Shown here: piece after piece, positions 1 through 7,861 of the stretch
How positions within the stretch are numbered: the stretch's first letter is position 1
Layout: every line of letters begins with the position of its first letter
NCBI GenBank assembly: GCA_964389305.1
Contig: CAYMEK010000096.1
Location: 1-10,878 of the forward strand
Origin: CAYMEK01 sp964389305
GTDB lineage: Bacteria; Spirochaetota; Spirochaetia; SZUA-6; DRHE01
Direction of reading: 5' to 3'
Length of the DNA stretch: 10,878 bases
The notes under the pieces: generated by a model
The model's database searches: none
What the model saw: only the letters and a program-made list of their open reading frames with translations
What the model was told of the DNA's origin: nothing
Translations under genes and position numbers: made by a program

Positions 1-445
1 TGCCGATGCCGTAGATGCAGGAAACCGTGGCCACCACGATCACGTCCCGGCGCTCGAGGAGGGCCGCCGTGGCGGAAAGACGCAGGCGGTCGATCTCCTC
101 GTTGATCGAGGCGTCCTTCTCGATGTACAGGTCCCGCCCGGGCACGTACGCTTCCGGCTGATAGTAGTCGTAGTAGGACACGAAATACTCTACCGCGTTG
201 TTCGGGAAAAAGCCTTTGAACTCCCTGTAAAGCTGCGCCGCCAGGGTCTTGTTGTGGGAGAGCACCAGGGTGGGAAGCTGGACCTGTTCGATGATCTTGG
301 CCATGGTGTAGGTCTTGCCCGAGCCGGTCACACCCTTGAGCGTCTGATAGCGCTGACCGTTCAACAGGCCGCCGGAAAGCGCAGAGATCGCCTGCTCCTG
401 GTCCCCCGCCGGGGAAAAAGAGGATATTACCTGGAACTTCTTCAT
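1..445 (-). CDS. uvrB: UvrB, excinuclease ABC subunit B (N-terminal part; runs off the left edge)
   Basis: UvrB is the damage-verifying, DNA-loading subunit of nucleotide excision repair. UvrA hands it to lesions and it then recruits UvrC. Only residues 1-148 of the usual ~660-700 are in the window. Visible landmarks are the Walker A motif GVTGSGKT (residues 38-45), the following helicase segment with SHNKTLAAQL (about 63-72), the aromatic region containing YYDYYQPEAY (91-100) that belongs to the beta-hairpin inserted into the DNA, and ATVSCIYGIG (139-148). The start is the ATG at 445, giving MKKFQVIS. It lies 9 nt after the htrA stop codon and has no strong Shine-Dalgarno sequence, so translation is probably coupled to htrA. 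Identification is certain; the rest of the gene lies outside the window. Confidence 0.97.
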   Translation of the reverse strand, partial: MKKFQVISSFSPAGDQEQAISALSGGLLNGQRYQTLKGVTGSGKTYTMAKIIEQVQLPTLVLSHNKTLAAQLYREFKGFFPNNAVEYFVSYYDYYQPEAYVPGRDLYIEKDASINEEIDRLRLSATAALLERRDVIVVATVSCIYGIG

Positions 446-454
446 CAGGCTCGT

Positions 455-1672
455 CTAGAAGCGAATGTTTTGAGGCCGCTTGGACAGCTTGACGTACAGG
501 GTCTTATCCTGCCGGTCTCGCAACACCTTGACCTCAACCGTCTCTCCCGGCTTGTTGTCCTCCAGGGCCCCGAGCAGGTCCATCAGGGTGGCTACCGCCA
601 TCCCGTCTACCTCTACGATGATGTCACCGCCCAGTTTAATGATCGAGCGCCCGTAGCGCACCGCCTTCTCACCCCCCTTAAGACCGGCCCTGTCGGCGTT
701 GGAGCCCGGCTCCACCTCGGAAACCAGCACTCCTTCTGAAACGGGCAGGCTCGCGTAGCGGACCAGGGCGGAAAAGAGCTGCACCGGCACGATGTCTATC
801 CAGCCCCGCTGGACTTCGCCGTAGCGAAGCAGATCCGGCACCACCCGCTTGGCCGTATCCACCGGAACCGCGAAGCCAATGCCCACCGAACCTCCGGAAG
901 GGGAGTAAATCATGGTGTTGATGCCAATCATCTCGCCGCGGGAGTTCAGCAGAGGTCCGCCGGAGTTCCCGGGATTGATCGAGGCGTCGGTCTGGATCAT
1001 CTCCCGGATCAGCAGCCCGGAATCGGTGCGCACCGGCCGGCCCAGCCCGGATACGATGCCCGTGGTCAGGGTCCGATCCAGGGCGAAGGGGTTGCCGATG
1101 GCCAGGACCTTCTGTCCCACCCGCAGGTCAGCCGAGCTGCCAAACGGTATGGTGGTCAGCCGCTGACCGTTCGGATCGAACTTGATCACCGCCAGATCGT
1201 TCTCCGGATCCACCCCGACGATCTCACCCTTGTAGTTCATCCCGTCCGCCAGAGTAACGCTGAGCTCCCTGGCATCCTTGATCACGTGGTAGTTGGTCAG
1301 CACGTGCCCCTTCTGATCGATAATGGAGCCCGAGCCGGTGCCCTCCTTGGGAACGGGCTCGAGAAACCAGTTGTATTCGAAGCTTACCGAGGTTACGTTC
1401 ACCACTGCCCTGTTCAGCCGCTCGTAGATGCTGATGCTGTTGGACTCGTCACTGGAAAAGGTCCCGCTGTACTGCACCGGTTGAGCGGATAGCTTCTCTG
1501 CGGTGCCGGTAATCGCAGGGAACTGCTCAACCTGCAGCTGCTCTGCGGCAGCCCTGCTGACCTCTCTGTCCGCCGACAGGTCGAGGAATCCCGCCCCCCA
1601 GGCCACGGCCAGGACCAGGAGGATTCCCGATAGCGTAAACAAGATCACCTGCCAGCTTGTGTACAACTTCAC
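455..1672 (-). CDS. HtrA/DegP-family serine protease with one PDZ domain
   Basis: This is a membrane-anchored S1C serine protease of 405 residues, expected to degrade or refold damaged envelope proteins. Residues 8-30 form a hydrophobic signal anchor. The trypsin-like domain has the catalytic triad His129 (in LTNYHV), Asp159 (in ENDLAV) and Ser237 (in NPGNSGGP). A single C-terminal PDZ domain follows (about 288-400); its carboxylate-binding region carries a short insert before LGGDIIVEVDG, a layout known in some HtrA subtypes. I chose the GTG at 1672 because AGGGAG sits 5-6 nt upstream. The longer reading frame from the ATG at 1720 would start inside the predicted promoter's -35 box and has no ribosome binding site. 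The gene lies between comM and uvrB, on the same strand as both. DegP, DegQ and DegS types cannot be told apart here, although the single PDZ and N-terminal anchor resemble DegS-like forms. Confidence 0.95.
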   Translation of the reverse strand: MKLYTSWQVILFTLSGILLVLAVAWGAGFLDLSADREVSRAAAEQLQVEQFPAITGTAEKLSAQPVQYSGTFSSDESNSISIYERLNRAVVNVTSVSFEYNWFLEPVPKEGTGSGSIIDQKGHVLTNYHVIKDARELSVTLADGMNYKGEIVGVDPENDLAVIKFDPNGQRLTTIPFGSSADLRVGQKVLAIGNPFALDRTLTTGIVSGLGRPVRTDSGLLIREMIQTDASINPGNSGGPLLNSRGEMIGINTMIYSPSGGSVGIGFAVPVDTAKRVVPDLLRYGEVQRGWIDIVPVQLFSALVRYASLPVSEGVLVSEVEPGSNADRAGLKGGEKAVRYGRSIIKLGGDIIVEVDGMAVATLMDLLGALEDNKPGETVEVKVLRDRQDKTLYVKLSKRPQNIRF

Positions 1673-1691
1673 TTTGACTCTCCCTGGGACG

Positions 1692-1720
1692 AATATAACC
1701 AATAGAGGCAGGAATGCCAA
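1692..1720 (-). promoter_or_regulatory. Sigma-70-type promoter for htrA-uvrB
   Basis: Read on the minus strand, the -35 box TTGGCA (1720-1715) and the -10 box TATATT (1697-1692) each match consensus at 5 of 6 positions and are 17 nt apart. Transcription would begin near 1685, giving a leader of only about 13 nt that starts at the Shine-Dalgarno AGGGAG before the GTG at 1672. This suggests htrA-uvrB can be transcribed independently of the upstream genes and supports the shorter HtrA start. It is a prediction from sequence only. Confidence 0.6.
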
Positions 1721-1731
1721 TCAGGGCGGGC

Positions 1732-3291
1732 TCAATTGAAGCTCCAGAAACAGTCCCCTTCGCAGTAACGGCGGTGCTGGGCCGCCTCGAGCACGTGCTC
1801 TTTGCCGATACGCTCCGAGTGCTCCAGATCGGCAATGGTCCGGGCCACCTTCAGGATGGAATGAAAGGCCCGCGAGGACAGGCTCAGGCGTTCCACCGCG
1901 TCGTTGAGAGCGGCGCGGCAGGTGGAATCCAGGGCGCAGAAGCCGTCCAGGTATCCGGGCGGAAGGTGGGCGTTGCGGGCGAAGCCCAGGTCCTTGTAAC
2001 GACGCCTCTGGATCTCGATGGCCTCTCGTACCCGGGCGGCGACCACGGCACTGGTCTCCGCATTCGCCGTTTTTTCTCCGATCATCTCCTGCGGGGGAAC
2101 CGGCTGCAGGGGGACGCGGATATCCACCCTGTCCAGCAGGGCGCCTCCCAGTTTTTTCCAGTACCTGGAAATCTCCGCGGGCGTGCAGTAGCAGGTCGAG
2201 CGTTTCCTGCCCAGGTTGCCGCAGGGACAGGGATTGAGAGCCAGCACGAGCTGAAAACGGGCCGGGAAGCGCGTGGAAGTTCCTGCCCTGGCGATCGTTA
2301 TGCTGCCCTCCTCCATCGGTTCCCTGAGGGTTTGCAGCAATGCGGTGCTGAACTCCGCGGCCTCGTCCAGGAACAACACCCCCTCGTGGGCCAGCGATAC
2401 CTCGCCGGGCCGGGGGACTTTTCCCCCACCGATGATCCCCTCGGCCGAAGCGGAGTGGTGGGGCATGCGAAAGGGAGGCCGGCACACCAGGCCGCCGTCA
2501 TGGGGAAGCAGGCCCGCGATAGAGTGGATGCGGGTCACCACCAGCGACTCCTCCCGGGAGAGGGGCGGCAGGATGCCGGGCAGCCGGCGGGCGGCCATGG
2601 TCTTCCCGCTTCCGGGTGGGCCGAAGAGAAGCAGATGATGCCGGCCGGCGGCCGCGATCTCCAGCGCGCGCTTCAGCCAGCTCTGCCCCCTGATGTCCGC
2701 AAAATCACCCCACACCCGCTCCGGGCTGTCCACTCTCACGCTCGCGGAACAGCCGGCCGACTCGGGAGCATCTCCTTGCGCCAGCCGGCGCAGCAGCCAG
2801 GCCGCTTCCCGGAGAGAACGTATTCCGTAGATCCCCCGCTCCTGCAGGGCCCTGGCCTCGGCCAGATTTTCTCTTGGAACGAGAAACACCCGTACTCCGT
2901 TCTGAAGACCGGCCGCCACCGCCGAGAGCACTCCGTTGGCGGGTAGAACCAGGCCGCGGAGGTTCAGCTCTCCCACTACCATAATGCGCAGGGACCGGGC
3001 CAAAGGCACCTGCTCCGAGGCGGCCAGGATTCCGAGGGCAATGGCCAGATCGTAGCTGGCCCCTTCCTTGCGGATGCCGGCCGGTGACAGATTGACCAGG
3101 ATTCGGTCGCTGGGAAAGCGGAAGCCGCAGTTGCGGATCCCGACCCTCACCCGCTCTCTAGCCTCCTTGACGGCGCTGTCCGGCAGCCCCACGATGTCGA
3201 TCCCGGGCAAACCCCTGCGGATGTCCACCTCTACCTGGATCGGCACTCCCTCGACGCCGAGGGGCGCCTGACTGGCGATCACGGCAAGCAT
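1732..3291 (-). CDS. comM: ComM/YifB-family AAA+ ATPase (Mg-chelatase-like)
   Basis: The protein has 519 residues, close to the ~500-510 usual for this family. ComM is a hexameric helicase that drives branch migration during integration of incoming DNA in natural transformation; YifB homologues are also widespread in species not known to be transformable. The N-terminal ChlI/lon-S16-like domain spans about residues 20-140. The AAA+ core has Walker A GPPGSGKT (224-231), the family-typical MPHHSAS (276-282), Walker B VLFLDE (305-310), a cysteine cluster NPCPCG...CYC (353-369), and an arginine-finger region LLDRVD (385-390). The C-terminal Mg-chelatase domain covers about 415-505. The C-terminal tail QHRRYCEGDCFWSFN is unusual and slightly longer than I expect. 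The start is ATG 3291, preceded by GGGGAAG. The 45-bp gap to rnhA has no convincing promoter or terminator, so comM may be read from the upstream operon. Confidence 0.95.
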   Translation of the reverse strand: MLAVIASQAPLGVEGVPIQVEVDIRRGLPGIDIVGLPDSAVKEARERVRVGIRNCGFRFPSDRILVNLSPAGIRKEGASYDLAIALGILAASEQVPLARSLRIMVVGELNLRGLVLPANGVLSAVAAGLQNGVRVFLVPRENLAEARALQERGIYGIRSLREAAWLLRRLAQGDAPESAGCSASVRVDSPERVWGDFADIRGQSWLKRALEIAAAGRHHLLLFGPPGSGKTMAARRLPGILPPLSREESLVVTRIHSIAGLLPHDGGLVCRPPFRMPHHSASAEGIIGGGKVPRPGEVSLAHEGVLFLDEAAEFSTALLQTLREPMEEGSITIARAGTSTRFPARFQLVLALNPCPCGNLGRKRSTCYCTPAEISRYWKKLGGALLDRVDIRVPLQPVPPQEMIGEKTANAETSAVVAARVREAIEIQRRRYKDLGFARNAHLPPGYLDGFCALDSTCRAALNDAVERLSLSSRAFHSILKVARTIADLEHSERIGKEHVLEAAQHRRYCEGDCFWSFN

Positions 3292-3336
3292 ACTTCCCCG
3301 TCCATAAGAGATAACGAGAAAACGAGGATTCCTGCT

Positions 3337-3789
3337 TTATTGGCTTGCTTTTTTTATCGCTTCCCGGACCAGGTGATCACAGCGTTCATTGAAGCGGTCG
3401 CCCGCGTGCCCCTGCAGCCAGCGCCAGTGGATATCGAGCGGCCGGGCCAGAACGACCAGCTCCTGCCAGAGGTCCTGGTTCTTCACCGGTTTCTTGCCGC
3501 GCGTTCTCCAGCCGTTGCGCACCCAGGTATGGATCCATTCGCTGATCCCCTTCTGCACGTACTGGGAATCCGTGAAGATCTCTATGGCAGCCGATCCCCA
3601 AGCGGGGCTGCGGCCGACGGCCCGCAGAGCTTCGATGACCGCCTGCAGCTCCATCCGGTTATTGGTGGTCTGCGGGGCGAATCCGGAAGCTTGGAGCGGC
3701 CTGCTGTCGGCGAGAATGAGGTAAGCCCAGGCGCCCGGACCGGGATTGCCGGAGCAGCCTCCGTCGGTATAGATTCTGATCCCTTTCAT
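3337..3789 (-). CDS. rnhA: Ribonuclease HI
   Basis: Ribonuclease HI cleaves the RNA strand of RNA-DNA hybrids, removing R-loops and primers. The protein has 150 residues, standard for bacterial RNase HI. The four metal-binding carboxylates are present: Asp9 (YTDGGCSGNPGPG), Glu47 (NRMELQA), Asp74 (FTDSQYV) and Asp138 (ERCDHL), with catalytic His128 in LQGHAGD. I chose ATG 3789, whose A is the last base of the histidine-kinase stop codon (TGATG overlap). A GTG one codon earlier (3792) is the alternative. The overlap implies translational coupling with the kinase gene. Confidence 0.97.
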   Translation of the reverse strand: MKGIRIYTDGGCSGNPGPGAWAYLILADSRPLQASGFAPQTTNNRMELQAVIEALRAVGRSPAWGSAAIEIFTDSQYVQKGISEWIHTWVRNGWRTRGKKPVKNQDLWQELVVLARPLDIHWRWLQGHAGDRFNERCDHLVREAIKKASQ

Positions 3790-5915
3790 CACTCCGCGCC
3801 CGCCTCTCCGGGAATCCTCCTTTCCTCAAGGGGCAGCAGGATGACCACGGTTGTTCCTTCACCGGGTTTGCTTTTCAGCTCGATAGAACCGGAATTACGC
3901 TCCACCAGCATACGGCTGAAGTACAGTCCGAGTCCATCGTGACCCGCCTTGGTCGAATAAAAAGGATCGAACACCTTGCGCACGTTCGCCTCGTCTATCC
4001 CCATCCCTCCATCCTGGATCTGCAGGCGCAGATAGCCGTTGTCCTGATCGGCGCGGAGAACGATTTCATCCTTGGGCCCGATCCCTGAATCGAGGGAGTT
4101 TTCCACCAGGTAGTACAGCACCTGGATCAGCTCTTCCGGATTGCAGCGCACCCTGGCGTTTGTATGCTCCTCGATACGCATAAGCGCCTCCGGATGGCTA
4201 CTGGCCAGCTCGACCCTGGCTTTTTTCAGCAGGTGATCCGTACCCACGCACACGGGAATGCTCGTACGCGATCCGACCAGGGTGACCAGCTTGCGTATGA
4301 AGTCGCGAATGCCCAGGTCGCCCTCCTGGGCGACATCGATGAGCTGACGCATCTCCCGCTTGAGCCCGGTGATCTTGCCTGAGCTACCGCGGGAGGAGTC
4401 CTGCAGCGATCTGAACAGCCCCTGGAGCTTTCTGTCCAGGGCGGTCAGGCTGGCGGAAATGAAATTCACCGGATCGTTGACCCGGTGGGCGATGCCGGTA
4501 ATGATCCCCTTTAGCTCTTTCATCCTGTCCTTCTGGAAGGAGCGCATATTCTGACGGTTGAGCTCGTCGATCAGCAGCTTGAGCTCCATGTTCCGTTTTT
4601 CCAGGCTGGCCGAATACTGGATCGAGCGGCGGTAGAACTTGCGGTAGAACAAACGGTCCACCAGACTGCAGAAGGCGGCGCGAATCGGGATCAGCAGGAT
4701 AAACAGGATGGTGGTAACGAGGAAACCGGCTATATGATCGGGGAGGCCGTAGTTGAGCATGAACAGATTTCGGGCCGGTCTGTACAGAACGGTAAAGAAA
4801 GAGAAGATGATCACCGCCAGCACCACGTAGACCACATAGCGGCTGACGAAGAACTTGATGTTGAAAACGCGGTGCTTTAGAAGCCCGATGATAAAGAAAA
4901 GCGGCACAAACGCGAGAAAAAGATTGGCGAAGTTGCCCATGCTGATCCGCAGGCCCTCGGGACCGCCGAGAATCAGAGGCAACTGGTCGAGGAAGAAATA
5001 GGGCGGGATGGCAATCAGGAATCCGGCTATAATCCACTCCAGCTGTCTTTTCTCCAGAGCATGGGGAGTGCTCAGGTAAGAACGAAGGAGCAACACCAGG
5101 TAGGTGACGAAGGCTATCCCGTCGGCAATGTTGTTCACCTTGCCGAGAACGCGGTAGCGGTCCAGCCACAGGTCCTGCCTGGTCGAGATCCATTCGGCGA
5201 AGTAAACCATACGCACCACGATGAAGGCGAGATACAAGGCGAGGATCAGAGCAATAGCGCCGAGCCGCAGGCTGCGGCGTCCCTTCGGAGCGGGGAAGTA
5301 CAGGGCGAAGAAAACCATGAACCAGGAGGTCAGCTTGCCAAAATGAATCATGAAATTCGAGAAGAAGCTCTCGTAGTAGAAGGGCTTCAATGCGGTGAAC
5401 ACGAGATAAAAAAGAGCGGCCAGGGCGATCAGATTGGAGGCCGTATCCTCTGAGAGGTGCCGGATCAGGTAGAAGGACATGAAAGCCAGGGCGATGCAAA
5501 AGATCAGGGCAAATACCCAGTCCGGCCGGGTGAGGGTGAAACTGGGAGTGACGGTGACAATCAGTCTCCGCGTCTCTTCGCGGATCACCTCGACCGGGAA
5601 GGGGTGAAATCGCCAAATCCGGGCATCCAGCTCCACTACGTCCCGGATGCTCCTGACCGGGCGGCCGTCGATGGCGGTGATTTGGTCTTCGTTGGGCTTC
5701 AATCCCGAAGCCGCAGCCGGGGAGAAGGGTGTTTTGGGGGAGAAAATTATCTTACCCTCCCGATTGATGACTTCCGGATAATTGACGACCAGACCCGTGT
5801 TGGGCTTGGCCAGATAGCGGATGAAATACACCGTAGAAATGCCGGTAAGCAGAACGGCCACGGACAGCAGGGCGAGAAAACGAAGCTTAAACTCCAGGAG
5901 GCTCCTCAAGGACAT
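3789..5915 (-). CDS. Multi-pass membrane sensor histidine kinase with extracytoplasmic PDZ-like domain
   Basis: The 708-residue protein begins with a membrane span (about 14-34). An extracytoplasmic segment (35-128) follows that resembles a PDZ domain (SPAAASGLKPNEDQITAIDG, 65-84, is like the core of HtrA PDZ repeats). Then come about nine more hydrophobic spans between 132 and 412. The cytoplasmic part has a coiled linker (about 430-468), a dimerisation/phospho-acceptor region with His477 in GIAHRVNDP, and a HATPase_c domain: N-box residues Glu605-Asn606, G1 DGGMGI (635-640), F-box FDPFYSTK (649-656) and G2 DGLGLYFSRM (660-669). The ATP-binding side looks intact. The acidic residue that usually follows the histidine is Arg478. 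No response regulator with an intact receiver lies beside it. It starts at ATG 5915, with GAGGG about 7 nt upstream, 16 nt after the preceding stop. Its ligand is unknown; a PDZ sensor could bind exposed C-termini of envelope proteins, but that is inference. Confidence 0.92.
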   Translation of the reverse strand: MSLRSLLEFKLRFLALLSVAVLLTGISTVYFIRYLAKPNTGLVVNYPEVINREGKIIFSPKTPFSPAAASGLKPNEDQITAIDGRPVRSIRDVVELDARIWRFHPFPVEVIREETRRLIVTVTPSFTLTRPDWVFALIFCIALAFMSFYLIRHLSEDTASNLIALAALFYLVFTALKPFYYESFFSNFMIHFGKLTSWFMVFFALYFPAPKGRRSLRLGAIALILALYLAFIVVRMVYFAEWISTRQDLWLDRYRVLGKVNNIADGIAFVTYLVLLLRSYLSTPHALEKRQLEWIIAGFLIAIPPYFFLDQLPLILGGPEGLRISMGNFANLFLAFVPLFFIIGLLKHRVFNIKFFVSRYVVYVVLAVIIFSFFTVLYRPARNLFMLNYGLPDHIAGFLVTTILFILLIPIRAAFCSLVDRLFYRKFYRRSIQYSASLEKRNMELKLLIDELNRQNMRSFQKDRMKELKGIITGIAHRVNDPVNFISASLTALDRKLQGLFRSLQDSSRGSSGKITGLKREMRQLIDVAQEGDLGIRDFIRKLVTLVGSRTSIPVCVGTDHLLKKARVELASSHPEALMRIEEHTNARVRCNPEELIQVLYYLVENSLDSGIGPKDEIVLRADQDNGYLRLQIQDGGMGIDEANVRKVFDPFYSTKAGHDGLGLYFSRMLVERNSGSIELKSKPGEGTTVVILLPLEERRIPGEAGAE

Positions 5916-5931
5916 CCCTCCACCCTCGCGT

Positions 5932-6942
5932 TCAGTAGCCTATCGCGCCATGTACGGGCTGGCGCATCCGCAGGACTCTCCTGTTCTCGAAGTTACCGGC
6001 GTGAAGGAAAAACCCTCGCAGCGCCGGATGGCTGAACTGCATGACTTCGTCGGTCACATAGAAGCCGCCCGGTCGGGCGAACTGCTGGCCGAGATGAAAG
6101 ATCGAGTTAAGGCTGTCGGAAACGATATTTCCGGTATCTTCTTCCATGTATAGGATATTGCCGATATGCAACACTACCCGGTAGGAAAGAAAATTGGGGA
6201 AATGAGAGCCTTCAATATCGTAGATGTGCTTGAACAGCATCAGCCTGAAGCTGCAGGTCAGCGCCGGACAGGATTTTGCGTCGAAGGGGAACAGCACCAG
6301 ACCGCCGAAGCCGGACCACATCCATATCCTTCCGCCGAACTGCCTGACAAAGCCGTCGATGTAACTGCGGAAAGAAGCCAGGGCGATGGACAGATTTTTC
6401 AACCCGTAATTTCTCTCCATCTGCTCCTTACCGTCCAGCTCGATGAACATTATGCAGAAGGTGTACTCTTTGCCCGGCATCACCGCCTCCCAGCCGCATC
6501 CTGAGGGCCGGTAGAAGGCTGTTTTCATCTGCCTTGTCTCGACTGCGGCTTGTTCGAAAACCACAGGGCGGACCGCCCTGATAAAAGTGCATACTTTTCG
6601 CAATCTGGCCGCATTCAGGCCTTTCCCGATCGCCCGCCGATCCAGGTAGTCGACGGCTCCGCTGTGGAAAAGCCGCCCTACATCGTCAATCCTCCGGGCA
6701 GGATCGATTATCCCGAACGCGAGGCTGGCGGTCCTGGCCAATGCCCTCACGTGGGCTGCGATCTTCGCTTCGTCCAGGCTAGATACGTCGAGATAGCAGA
6801 GAGTCGGCCCGTTCACTGCTTTCAACCTGGTCGAGAAGTTCTTCAGGGCCGCATACGAGACCTCGTCCACCAGCCCCTTTCTTCTCCTGAGACCGAGCTT
6901 CCCGGAAAGCTTCGAATTGTTCGTAAACACCAGCACGTGCAC
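5932..6942 (-). CDS. Degenerate receiver-like plus class III cyclase-like protein (probable pseudoenzyme)
   Basis: I do not recognise this as a named protein. Of 336 residues, about 1-108 have a receiver-like alternating pattern: a first strand VLVF with TN where the acidic pair should be, Asp52 in CYLDVSS at the phospho-acceptor position, and a late VDYLDRR strand. It lacks the acid pocket and conserved Lys, so it is probably not phosphorylated in the usual way. Residues about 155-305 resemble a class III nucleotidyl cyclase domain and align by eye with the neighbouring protein (6947-7861). WMWSGFGGLVLF here matches WQWEGDGGIAAF there. Phe212 replaces the second metal-binding Asp, and Glu168 sits at the first Asp position. 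Catalysis is unlikely; a partner or binding role is inferred. It starts at GTG 6942 with GGGAG 7 nt upstream, overlapping the end of the previous gene, which stops 4 nt before. Confidence 0.75.
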   Translation of the reverse strand: MHVLVFTNNSKLSGKLGLRRRKGLVDEVSYAALKNFSTRLKAVNGPTLCYLDVSSLDEAKIAAHVRALARTASLAFGIIDPARRIDDVGRLFHSGAVDYLDRRAIGKGLNAARLRKVCTFIRAVRPVVFEQAAVETRQMKTAFYRPSGCGWEAVMPGKEYTFCIMFIELDGKEQMERNYGLKNLSIALASFRSYIDGFVRQFGGRIWMWSGFGGLVLFPFDAKSCPALTCSFRLMLFKHIYDIEGSHFPNFLSYRVVLHIGNILYMEEDTGNIVSDSLNSIFHLGQQFARPGGFYVTDEVMQFSHPALRGFFLHAGNFENRRVLRMRQPVHGAIGY

Positions 6943-6946
6943 GGCA

Positions 6947-7861
6947 TTACTCCCAACCCAGCTTATACTGGTATAACAGATTATGCCTGGATACGCGAAG
7001 GGGTTTGAAGAAGCAATCCAGCTTGTTGCCCAGATCTGAATGCACTCCCGGGGTTATCACCAGACTGTCGACCTCGGCGAACTGGGATTCGATAATCTCC
7101 AGCCTGCGCAGGGTGTCGCTGCGAACCTGGTCGAAATCCTCATGGAAGGGACAGGGACCGGTGTGAACGGCCAGACGTACGCGCAGCGGTTTGGGAAAAG
7201 GGCATTGGAACAGATTGTACATGAATAGCTCCAGCAGCGCCTCCATCCCTGACAACACGGCCTGGACGTTCTTGTTTCCATAGTAGAAGGCGGCGATACC
7301 GCCGTCGCCTTCCCACTGCCAGACCCTTCCCTCCCGCTTGTCCACGTTGACGGCGAAAATCTTCCGGACATCATTGTAGACCTGCCCCGCCTGCTTGGAA
7401 TATTTGCGCACCAGGTCGGTGTTGCCCACGATATCGATACGCAGAAAGCTGAACTCCTGGATCTGGCCCTCCACCAGGACCCCCCAGCCCTTGGTCTTGC
7501 CCTTGATTCCGGCTTCTACGAAGGTTCCCTGCTGTTCCTTGAACACGTATCCGAGGGTGCGCAGCTCTTTAACGATTTGAGGCAGCAGACGTATCGAAAC
7601 CTCCCGGCCCATGACTCCGTTGCGGTCGACCTCGATCAACATTTCCACGAAACTGGCCATCTGTCCGCCCCGGGTCAGGTCGTCGGCGATCTGGCGAGCC
7701 GCGTCGACCTGGGGGATCGGGATAGTGGGCGGGAACCCCGTTCTCTGGTACAGGTCGTAGCCTGAAATTATCCGGGAGGCCAGCCGTTCCATCAGGTCCA
7801 CATCCATGGATTGTGCCAGAGACTGGGATACGTAGCTCTGCAGCCGTGGGCTCACCTTCAC
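6947..7861 (-). CDS. Class III adenylate/guanylate cyclase-like protein
   Basis: This 304-residue soluble protein has a mainly helical N-terminal region (about 1-110) of unknown role and a C-terminal cyclase-like domain (about 135-285). Visible cyclase signatures are FLRIDIVGNT (139-148), where Asp143 fits the first metal ligand, WEGDGGIAAF (183-192), where Asp186 fits the second, and RVRLAVHTGP (227-236). The usual substrate-selecting Lys before GDG is Gln182 by my alignment. The transition-state Asn and Arg of the NxxxR motif appear replaced (SDTLRRLEII, 248-257). It may therefore bind metal and nucleotide without normal cyclase activity, or act only with a partner. The next gene encodes a paralogue lacking both aspartates. 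The GTG start at 7861 overlaps the thioesterase stop codon by 4 nt, with GGAG 8 nt upstream, which indicates translational coupling. Confidence 0.75.
   Translation of the reverse strand: MKVSPRLQSYVSQSLAQSMDVDLMERLASRIISGYDLYQRTGFPPTIPIPQVDAARQIADDLTRGGQMASFVEMLIEVDRNGVMGREVSIRLLPQIVKELRTLGYVFKEQQGTFVEAGIKGKTKGWGVLVEGQIQEFSFLRIDIVGNTDLVRKYSKQAGQVYNDVRKIFAVNVDKREGRVWQWEGDGGIAAFYYGNKNVQAVLSGMEALLELFMYNLFQCPFPKPLRVRLAVHTGPCPFHEDFDQVRSDTLRRLEIIESQFAEVDSLVITPGVHSDLGNKLDCFFKPLRVSRHNLLYQYKLGWE

Noticed and set aside
1673..1720. Longer HtrA start at the ATG at 1720
   Set aside because: No ribosome binding site, and it overlaps the predicted promoter; GTG 1672 has a good Shine-Dalgarno directly before the signal anchor.
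1714..2946. 410-codon open frame on the plus strand
   Set aside because: It lies opposite comM, which has clear Walker motifs and full family length; the plus-strand product is Gly/Arg/Pro-rich with no recognisable domain.
3292..3336. Separate promoter for comM in the rnhA-comM gap
   Set aside because: TTATCT-like sequence is present, but no -35 box occurs at an acceptable spacing.
4384..5616. 410-codon open frame on the minus strand inside the histidine kinase
   Set aside because: It is an alternative frame of the kinase gene, Arg/Pro/Ser/His-rich, without membrane spans or motifs; it reflects high G+C.
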